From Eremomyces bilateralis CBS 781.70 (taxonomy: Eukaryota > Ascomycota > Dothideomycetes > Eremomycetales > Eremomycetaceae), in assembly GCF_010015585.1 (NCBI RefSeq), contig NW_022985069.1, forward strand, positions 1,655,846-1,719,845: a DNA stretch of 64,000 bases, read 5' to 3'. The notes beneath the pieces are model-generated. The model saw only the letters and a program-made list of their open reading frames with translations. It did no database searches and was not told the DNA's origin. The position numbers and the translations under genes were made by a program. Positions 32,708-41,034 of this stretch are shown piece by piece (the first letter of the stretch is position 1; the number at the start of each line of letters is the position of its first letter).

Positions 32708-34477
32708 ACTGTACTCAAGACACGACCAGAACGGAATGGACAAGGACGATCTTTGATGGGCAGAGGTCGAGCAGTATATGGTGGATAGCATAGTTACACA
32801 CTGGAATGGCCAAATTCGGGGCCCATGAGAGCATCAACGTTTTGATGCGTAACCTACGAGTCAAATGCATCATCCATAGCGATATTCCGTGCACGCGTGT
32901 AGTCAGTTTCAAGTGGTACTACGTGAGCAATCGAGTTAGCAGGGAGAGGTGATTTTCCTCGTGCCAATCATCACTAGCGAATCTCAACTTCATCCCATGA
33001 AGTGAGAGGCGGATTTCCTCCCATTCCTTTTCCTCTCATTTCTTCCCTGAGATACTGTCAAATGAGTGATCTTAAACCTTTAGTTGAAGAATGTACTGTC
33101 TGTAATTCCTCTTGAATTCAATGCTCGACAGAATCCGAATTCTTCCCGGTCAAGTACCTACTGGACCGCTATTCACCTGCTCTTATTCTAATCAGATCGA
33201 GTTCATTCCTGATGATTCAATTCGTTAGCTTAATCTACCCTTTCCATAATACTTTTGTCTCCCTTTTGCCATTCCACGAAAGTCACATAGCCGGATATAT
33301 TAGAGGCTGTGTTAAACCTTGGACTTTTGGGCGAAAACTCGAGTCTGAGGAAGCGGAGAACCGCAGCGCATGCTACGAAACAGAATGACAGTTCGAATGT
33401 TGGGACACGACTGGGTACCGATAAGCTCAATGCTAACCGCAACGCTGACCGCAATGCCAACCTTGCGAAGCTCTTGGGCCTCGGACGTATATCAAGGCGA
33501 AGATGACCCTTTTACTAAGGGATCAGTCTTCTGGTTCGCGTAAGCAACAGCCACGAGTCACAAAGAATCCGCAACTCAAACTCGGGATTGGGGCCAGTCT
33601 TCAAGGGAGCGCAGGAAACCCCGCGCAAGGTGTGAGAAGACTGGATTGAGTTGGTTAAATCAGAGAGGATCAGACAGATCAGTTGGGTTTGAATCGAAGA
33701 GGAGCAGAACCACTGAATTGGAGAACTTTTCGAAACCTCATGCTGTCTGGATCAATCAGGAGACTTCTTATGGACATTGAAGACATTATAGCTGGCATAT
33801 GTACACTTATATGTGGTTATGCAGATGGTACATCAGGATGCCTCTACAACTGATCTTCTCTAATTGTTGCCGTGATTACGAGGGATAGTTGAAATTCGCT
33901 GCACTGTTAAGGCAAATCCTCGAAGGCAGGAATATATAATAGTACCTAAAGTTTAATTAATGACCTATGTGCGCAGTAAGATGTCTGCTAATAGTCACTC
34001 ATTATGCACCTAGATATAGGACAAGTTCGCTCTTCTGCGCAGGTTTAAAATGCCATCAAGTGATCGGTCACTTTTCTTATTTTAAACTTTTATGAATTTA
34101 TCGAATACTTTGCCCCGCCGACTGAACCATCCTTCAAATGTCATAGTTGGCTTCATCTTCTTCACTTCCTGAGACACGAGCAGCACATCTCACCTCTTCC
34201 ACTGATCAAGAGCCTCCAACTTACTAAGAACAACTCCGACACTTCACTGTAACCTCAACTTCTCGTCCACGCCTAACAAGCTTCACCAATTCAAGTTTTA
34301 CATTGGGAACTTGACTTCCCCTTGTGCTTCCTCCAGAAAGTGAACGCTTTCATCTCAGCTATTACAGCCTCGCATCCCGACACATCGATTATCGCCTGCT
34401 CGGCCTGGCTTCCTTCAGTATCAAGACTCCTACCAACCTCGAGATTGATTCTATATCAATCTATTTGAATCATCATC
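32708..34477. other. 1.8-kb intergenic region between the paired nuclear-protein genes
   Basis: A possible small gene starts at an ATG at 33121: with a GT donor near 33232 and TAG acceptor at 33296 it would encode about 66 residues, and with a donor at about 33153 it would run to the stop at 33506 through an Asn/Arg-rich tail (LNANRNADRNANLAKLLGLG). The two models conflict and neither has a known family, so I do not call it. The part 33880-34110 is AT-rich. The 34200-34470 stretch is a pyrimidine-rich leader like that of the previous gene. Confidence 0.35.
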
Positions 34478-35237
34478 ATGGTTGCCTGGGGCGATCAGCA
34501 GCTTGCCTGGGTGAGTTCCATAACCGCATATGCTGCCATTTCCCCTGATCAGCCAGATTAGGATGATAAGACTGACTGTGCTGGACTCTTCACGAATTCT
34601 TCCAGTCCATCAATTTCCCTGCCTCAGTTGGAACATTTCACTGTTTGGTCACTTACCCTATATGCTAGGCACTGTGCGTTATCTTGAAGGAGTGTGACAT
34701 CAAGGTCACACCAAAGGACCTCGCTCCGAAGATTGTGGAACTTTGGCGTAAGTTTCCCAATTCATCCAGCGTTCATCCAGCCTACGGAGCCCTCACTTAC
34801 ACCATCCAGCTGCGGAGTTCGGTCCTAAGCCTACGGTCTCTGCGGTTACGGATAGATTCTCGCGCCTGAAGCGACGTGAGCGCTCCAAGATCGAGAAAGA
34901 CGGCTCGATGAAGTCTGGCCGACATACCCCTTCTGGGCGTGTCTGGAGGACGAAATCGACGCCGACCAGCGGGAAGAGGGTAAGGGACGACGAGTCCGAC
35001 AGTGATAGCGACGCCGTCAATGATGCTTTGGGGCTAAAGACTCCGAGTCGAAGACACAGGGAGCGTCCTAATGGAAACGGTGACGCCGTAACCCTGGAGC
35101 CGCGGCGGAAATCCCCAAGGAAGCCGAAGCCGATTTCCACGTTCAACAATGCGATGGATACCCTGCTCGACGGAGATATGGAGAATGAATATCCGAGTGA
35201 GGAGGATAGCTACGACGAATATGACGACGCTATCTGA
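34478..35237 (+). CDS. Small nuclear DNA-binding-like protein B (paralogue of 32249)
   Basis: Three exons (34478-34510, 34669-34747, 34810-35237) join in phase to 179 residues. The N-terminal unit (QQLAWALCVILKECDIKVTP, then IVELWPAEFGPKPTVSAVTD, RFSRLKRRER) follows the same helix spacing as the protein at 32249 (AALQYILAFG ... IVELL ... PIAVGKKIVRLRE). The tail is rich in Arg/Lys/Ser with acidic patches (DDESDSDSDAVND, SEEDSYDEYDDAI) and basic motifs (RRKSPRKPKP). Exon 1 codes for only 11 residues, supported by a GTGAGT donor and phase 0. Nuclear location is likely; function unknown. Confidence 0.72.
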
Positions 35238-36586
35238 TCCCCCGCCTGCAGGATGGTGCGCGCTTTGTTGGGCTTTTGTCTAGCATTGGTTGGAGGAGCA
35301 GTTTGCCGCTGCGATGCGTTCTTTGGAACGATATCTGGTTTACGCTGCGCTTTTCACTTTCCCCACGATACTCCTCCCCCCAACATCTGATTTCCCCACC
35401 CCTTTGAAACCCCTGATATTCACTCGACATGGAGAAGAAGGTTTCGGTTATGGGCGCGCTGCATGGTCGATTGACCATTCCTTACTCACAAGCTCGGAGA
35501 AAATGTTGTGATTATGGTGGCAACTCACAACTAGCTTCTACTCGTGAAGCATCACGAAGACGCGAAGCAGTGCTCCCCTCAACCCTATGACAGAAGAACG
35601 GTCGCAGCACAGCACACAATTTGTAGCTCGTTCGTAGCTCCAATGATAACGGTTGACCTGCACTGTCTCTGAGTTCGGTTGCTTCAGTATTCTAACTCTG
35701 ATTTGAAATCCTGGGATGAACTCGAAGGGACTATAATGGGAGGTATCTCTGATGGATTTGTTGTAATTGTTATGGTCGACGTTATGAGAGTTTGACCCCC
35801 ATTGTTCAGATGCCATTTCGGCTGACAGGGATGTTCGGTTCCAGCCACTGCAGATCAGGGACCGTCCAGTGAGGGTCTAGTGTCCAGCAGAAGCTTCAAT
35901 TTCAGACTTTGGACATCTGCCACCGTACAACCCAATTGAACCATGATCTTCGGCTGAACCGGTCATATTCAGATGGACATGGGATCGTCCGCATGAAATC
36001 GACGACCCTCCTAAATCCCGATGCCGCGCCATTCCGGGTTACAGCGTGAAGTGCTCGCCCTGTACCAGCGATGTATTCTTGCGTCCAAACGGAAGCCTAC
36101 GGTGCGTGGACGCGTGTGCCGTCGTGCAGCGGCGAACCTGCATGCTGATAGGGTTGAACAGGAATCACGCCCGAAATTCCTTGAGTATACACGGTGCGCA
36201 GAGGAGTTCCCGGCGCCCTGATACGTCCGCTGACATTTGCGTGTAGGAGCGAGTTTCGACGATATGCAGATGTGGACAGGAAGGACTTTGGGACAATTGA
36301 ATTTCTTCTTCGCAAAGGACGACGCCAGCTCGAAATCTTGGACTCCCCTGGAGTGACCCGAATATCCTAATTCAAGCTCATTCTCCTTGCATGATGAGGT
36401 CGCATCTCTCCACATTCTGTGTTTGATACTGTGGCGCAGTGGAATCTCGTGACATGTCTTGGCGGAAGCTTCTCGCATCGTCTCGAATGACTGCAACTGC
36501 ATGATCTCGATAATAACTTTAGTGATGCCTGATTGCAAATCACACCCAGCGATTGCGTAGACTTTTCTGGATATGATGATGGCCTG

Positions 36587-36594
36587 TTCTAGAA
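36587..36594 (+). promoter_or_regulatory. Heat-shock element core TTCTAGAA
   Basis: Two inverted nGAAn units (TTCnnGAA), the minimal binding site of heat-shock factor, lie about 190 bp before the Hsp30 start and 35 bp before the TATA box. Position and neighbour make it plausible; a full three-unit element is not evident. Confidence 0.55.
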
Positions 36595-36628
36595 ACCGGT
36601 GGCGGATTCGGTCTGCTCGACCAGAGTC

Positions 36629-36635
36629 TATAAAA
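36629..36635 (+). promoter_or_regulatory. TATA box of the Hsp30 gene
   Basis: TATAAAA about 150 bp upstream of the Hsp30 start codon, just downstream of the heat-shock element; typical of strongly inducible fungal genes. Confidence 0.55.
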
Positions 36636-36785
36636 TGAATGTGAAATCTCGCTCCAGAAATAATCCTTTAATCAACACAGCTTCATACCATCAGCCAGAC
36701 GCATCACCAGACGACTATCTCAACTCGTTCGAGCCCATAAGCCGTCAATCGCCACCAAAGCACCTTTCCACACACATCCGCCAAC

Positions 36786-37364
36786 ATGTCTCTCTTTCCA
36801 CGCTGGACCGAATTCGAATCCCCCCTCATCCGTCTCCTTGACGACTACGCCTCCCTAGCCAACGATCAGACCCCGGCGCGAAGCCAGCCCCAAAAAATCA
36901 AGACCTTCTCCCCCAAGTTCGACGTCAAGGAGACCGAAAAAGCGTACGAGCTCCACGGCGAGCTCCCAGGCATCGAGCAGAAGAACGTGAACATTGAGTG
37001 GACCGACGGGAACACCCTCACGATCTCCGGCCGTGTGGAGCACCGCTCCGAACGTAAGGACTCGGTGACAGGGGAGGGGACCAACGGCCACCAACCCACC
37101 GTCGAAGACGCCGAGGATGAATCCGACCTCCCTCAGACGGCTGTCACCAAAGTGGACGACACGCAGAAGCAAGTCAGCAAGCCATCCGAGCAGGGGGTCC
37201 GCTACTGGGTCACCGAGCGGGCGGTCGGCGAGTTCCACCGGACCTTCAGCTTCCCGACCCGCGTAGACCAGGAGGGCGTCAAGGCTTCGCTGAAGAACGG
37301 AGTCCTGAGTATCTCGGTCCCCAAGGCTGCTGCTCCGAAGTCCCGCAAGATCTCTATCGAGTAA
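36786..37364 (+). CDS. hsp30: Small heat-shock protein, Hsp30/Hsp20 family
   Basis: A single exon of 192 residues. These ATP-independent chaperones bind unfolding proteins and form large oligomers in the cytosol. The N-terminus (MSLFPRWTEFESPLIRLLDD) is the family's aromatic arm. The alpha-crystallin domain starts at FSPKFDVKETEKAYELHGEL with PGI and IEWTDGNTLTISGRVEH, is split by an acidic insert of about 50 residues (VEDAEDESDL), and resumes at GEFHRTFSFPTRVD with the signature ASLKNGVLSISVPK. The long insert is usual for filamentous-fungal Hsp30. No introns, as common for heat-induced genes. A TTCTAGAA element and TATA box lie upstream. Confidence 0.93.
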   Translation: MSLFPRWTEFESPLIRLLDDYASLANDQTPARSQPQKIKTFSPKFDVKETEKAYELHGELPGIEQKNVNIEWTDGNTLTISGRVEHRSERKDSVTGEGTNGHQPTVEDAEDESDLPQTAVTKVDDTQKQVSKPSEQGVRYWVTERAVGEFHRTFSFPTRVDQEGVKASLKNGVLSISVPKAAAPKSRKISIE

Positions 37365-37838
37365 CTCCTCTCTTGGTCGCCGTCTCGACATCTTCTGTCG
37401 ATTACATGAACATCACGACACATGGGTTAGCTAATGGATGAAGAATCGATTTTGTGTGGATGGGTCAATTTGGATGAAACATAGCATAGCATAGGAGTTA
37501 TATGGATATACGCAGTCACTTTGTACTCTGCCTCATAGAGTAGTGCACTGGACAATCAAATCATTTCAGAAGAATACTTCTTCCTCGTCCTTCAGTGTGA
37601 AAGTGTCATTTTCTGGTTACCGACACCGAACCAGTGTGTCTATCAATCGTAGACGCGATCCTCCGAAATGAAAACGTAGAAAATGATCAATTCGCAAGTC
37701 CCATAGCCCATATATCTGTCCGATTAACTCCAGTGGCCGATAGACGCGCCCGACTCGCCTGCCATATGAATGCGCCATTTTCATGCAATACCAATTGGTC
37801 GCCATGTTGCCAACATAGCTCATAGCCCAACGACCTGC
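37365..37838. other. Convergent intergenic region
   Basis: Between the 3' ends of Hsp30 (plus) and RPB11 (minus). No gene seen. Confidence 0.5.
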
Positions 37839-38701
37839 TCACTCCCTGCCCTGATTTGCAATCTTCCTCAACTCCATCTCTTTCAAGAAGTTATTGCTCA
37901 GGACCTCGAGCTCCTTGACGACGTCCTTGCAGCATTGCACGACTGCATCTTTGGGGGTGACGCTGCCATCCGTCGAAACACGCAAGTCGAAGGACGGAGT
38001 GAGAGGGTGAGGCGAGATGTAAGCTGAGAAGGTGACATATTTGTATTTGTGCAGGTGAGCGGTGAGAAGGTTCCCCAGAGTGTGATCTTCCTTATTGAAG
38101 GTGAAAATCATGGTGTTCGGGACGCCTAGGTCAAAGTTAATGAATGACATCGATGATATCGATCGATGGACTTACGGGTGTCGTGAGTGTAAGTGACCTT
38201 TTTTTCGCCTTCTCCGAGAAGGAACAACTCGAACCTTTCCGGGGACAGACATGTCAGTTGTGCGCGGTGGCCAGGCATGATTGCTATGCAGAGACAATGT
38301 GCTGGTGCTTGTAGGCTGAAGGACAGTAGTATGGGATTGTAGTGTCGAGTTCGATGAAATGTCTCTGACAAGAAAAGAAACCATTTGAAGGAACACCAGC
38401 CAAGTGCAAGCAACAACAGTCAAATGTGAGTAACAACAGTCAAATGCGAGCAATAATATAAAAGTAATAGAAAAGGGTAAGTAACGATTGGATAAAAGTT
38501 CGAAAATTACGAAGCTGATACCAAAACCCCTCGTTGGAGCATGAGGATCAAGCAATGAAAGGGAAAGGAGACCTGAAGTGCTTTTCATCCTGAAGTCTTG
38601 TTGCTCACGCAAATGCGATACAGTCCCTATAACACATGATACAAAACAAAGTAGAAAGCCATAGGCGCAGATGCGCTCACTCACCGGTCTGGCGCGTTCA
38701 T
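37839..38701 (-). CDS. RPB11: RNA polymerase II subunit Rpb11
   Basis: Rpb11 pairs with Rpb3 to start assembly of RNA polymerase II. Three exons (38685-38701, 38176-38234, 37839-38125) give 120 residues, the same length as yeast Rpb11. Exon 1 codes for MNAPD plus two bases; exon 2 for RFELFLLGEGEKKVTYTHDT; exon 3 for the alpha-CTD-like core (MIFTFNKEDHTLGNLLTAHL, KYVTFSAYISPHPLTPSF, then a C-terminal helix). The conserved starts MNAPDRFELF confirm the tiny first exon, which makes intron 1 about 450 nt, very long for this genome. Intron 2 is 50 nt. Identification is firm. Confidence 0.94.
38411..38450. repeat. 20-bp tandem duplication inside RPB11 intron 1
   Basis: Two adjacent copies of a 20-bp unit with core AACAACAGTCAAATG differ at two positions. 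They sit in the middle of the 450-nt intron. Confidence 0.65.
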
Positions 38702-39497
38702 CTTGGGCAAGTGCTCTCGAACGACTTTGGTGTTCTTTGGCGTATGTCTCCGTTTGCAGTCTGTCGCGCGATGTTAGTCAAAGCAGGAAACTTCCAGGTG
38801 GCGGACTATAGCCATCGTGAGAAGGCCTAAGGTATCGCGATTGGGACCAGGGATGAATACCTCGTGTCTTGACCTCTAATAGCTCCCCTACGCAGGGGTT
38901 GGTTATTCCAGGTACGAAATGATCAGGATTAAAGAAAGAGAATGTTCAGTAAATGGTTGATAAGTAGTAGAAGGGCAACTTGATCCAGCCGCCAGGGAGA
39001 TGTTGATGGATGTCGATGGTGGCTGCATTCTGATATTCTGCACGATTCCTTCACTGTTCGGCAAATCTTCGCGACAGCAAACGGCAACGTGTGGCGCAGA
39101 GGTGGGCACCTACATGGATCATGCATGGATAGCTGGATTAGTAAGGAGTTAGCGGACCAGTGCACACATCAATGAACCCATAGAGACATCATCATATCAA
39201 TCATCGCTTTAAATGCTGTTCCCTTGACCTTGATATACAAGTGGAGGACATTATATGGTCTATCGTCTCTACATTCAGGGTATTCGTGGTGGCCTCTGCA
39301 CAATTATCGGACTGCTCCAAGGAGAACTCAACCTGTGAGTCAGCAACTTCACGAGAACCTGTTGGGACTGCCGAATCGGGCGACTCAATGATTCAGCGAT
39401 TTCTAATGGAGGAAATGGGATTCCGAAGGTATATATATCTCGAGCTAGGCATTCCCAGGTGCTGTTGAGCAAGTTCACTCGTCCAAGTACTATCACC
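38702..39497. other. Divergent intergenic region
   Basis: Between RPB11 (minus) and the nitronate monooxygenase gene (plus); should contain both promoters. No gene supported. Confidence 0.5.
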
Positions 39498-40644
39498 ATG
39501 ACTCCTCAAAGTCGTCTGATCAAAGCGTATCCATGGATCAAACTTCCTTTAATCGCCTGCGGGCCGATGCGTATGATCGCCCTTGCCAAACTTGCCGTGG
39601 AGGTGTCTCAAGCAGGTACAGTCATATGCCATGTCACATCGAGAAATACCTACCTACTAATCTTATCTAGGCGGTATTGGTTTCTTAGCCGGTGGCACAT
39701 CCACCACCATCCCTGACTTCTCCGCCCAACTCTCCACCGCACGCTCTCTCGTCTCCTCATCATCTCTTGCTTCTTCCTCAAGCGAAGTTCTCCCGATCGG
39801 TGTCGGCTTCATCCTGCACTCCGGCCTCTCCCTCTCCGCGGCCCTCCCCATCCTCTCCCACCACCGCCCCGCCGCCGTCTGGCTCTTCGGTTGGCCCGAC
39901 CGGGCGACGCTCTCGTCCTGGGCCGACGGAGTGCGGACGGCGACCGATGGCACGACGACCGTCTGGGTACAGGTCGGCACGGTCGCCGAGGCGCTCGAGG
40001 CTGTCGACGTCTGCTCGCCCGATGTGCTCGTGGCGCAGGGGAGCGACGCGGGTGGCCATGGTCTGGTGCAGTCCGCGAGCGTTGTGGCTTTGGTGCCGGA
40101 AGTGATCGATGCCATCGCGGAGCATGTGGCGGATGCTGCGAAACGACCCATTGTGCTTGCTGCGGGGGGGATCGCGGACTCGCGGGGCGTCGCGGCGGTG
40201 TTATCGCTTGGGGCGCACGGGGCGGTCATGGGGACGCGGTATCTGGCATCGACGGAAGCGGTGCTGGCGTCTGGATATCAGCAAAGCGTGGTGCAGACAA
40301 AAGACGGCGGGCTGAGCACGGCGAGGACGAAGATTTACGATCAATTACGCGGGACGACCGGTTGGCCGGAGCGATATAACGGACGGGGAATCCTGAACCG
40401 TAGTTATTGGGATGCACTGGATGGCGTGGACGAGGAGAAAAATAAGGCGTTGTATAAAGAAGCAGAGAAACGAGCTGGCACGGAGGAAGAGGGTGTCTGG
40501 GGACAACAGGGACGGATGACGATATATGCTGGAGCAGGTGTAGGCTTGGTGAAGTCGGTGAAGCACGCGGCGCAGATCACGGAGGAGGTAAGGAATGGAG
40601 TTGGAGATGTACTGAAGCAGGCTAAAGGGGTATCTAGGCTCTAG
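39498..40644 (+). CDS. Nitronate monooxygenase (2-nitropropane dioxygenase family)
   Basis: FMN-dependent enzymes of this family oxidise alkyl nitronates such as propionate-3-nitronate. Exons 39498-39615 and 39671-40644 (GTACAG/TAG, phase 1) give 363 residues. The TIM-barrel start WIKLPLIACGPMRMIALAKL is followed by GGIGFLAGG. The diagnostic FMN-binding segment is VLVAQGSDAGGHG, with PIVLAAGGIADSRGVAAVLS and GAVMGTRYLAS for the phosphate loop. The C-terminal part (YNGRGILNRSYWDAL, QGRMTIYAGAGVGLV) matches fungal members. No signal or membrane segment. Exact substrate is uncertain. Confidence 0.9.
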
Positions 40645-41034
40645 GTCTATACCGAAAATGTAAAGTATCGAGTGAGTCTATGTCGAACGAACTACGATTT
40701 CGAAGCCTTGTTACAATTCACATCAATTAAGTTGTCGATAGAGACGGGATGTTAGAACTTCCATCGTACAATAGAGTATATACAAAATTTATCCGCTCAG
40801 GGTTTCAATCCCATGAGCAATTATTCGAATATTCATTACCTTAAAGCCTGCCTTTCGAGGCTAGGCTGTTTAGACATTGACAAAGTGTCATTATTTTGCA
40901 GGCCGTCATGGAAAAAAATGAGCGGCTCCGCGTCAACAGTGGATATCATGAAGAAAAAAAGCCACCATCGCACATCCACAGTGCTGCTGCAGTCCATCGC
41001 AGCGTCTGAAACGATAATTAGATGGCAAACCTCC
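40645..41034. other. Convergent intergenic region
   Basis: Between the 3' ends of the nitronate monooxygenase (plus) and the TBC-domain gene (minus). No gene seen. Confidence 0.5.

Larger units (their letters stand above)
35238..36785. other. Intergenic region upstream of Hsp30
   Basis: No supported gene. A 175-codon minus-strand frame at 36011-36538 has no family resemblance and overlaps several shorter plus-strand frames. The last 200 bases contain a heat-shock element and a TATA box (separate entries). Confidence 0.45.

Noticed and set aside
36011-36538. 175-codon minus-strand frame upstream of Hsp30
   Set aside because: No recognisable motif, biased composition, and several overlapping frames on the other strand; likely chance.
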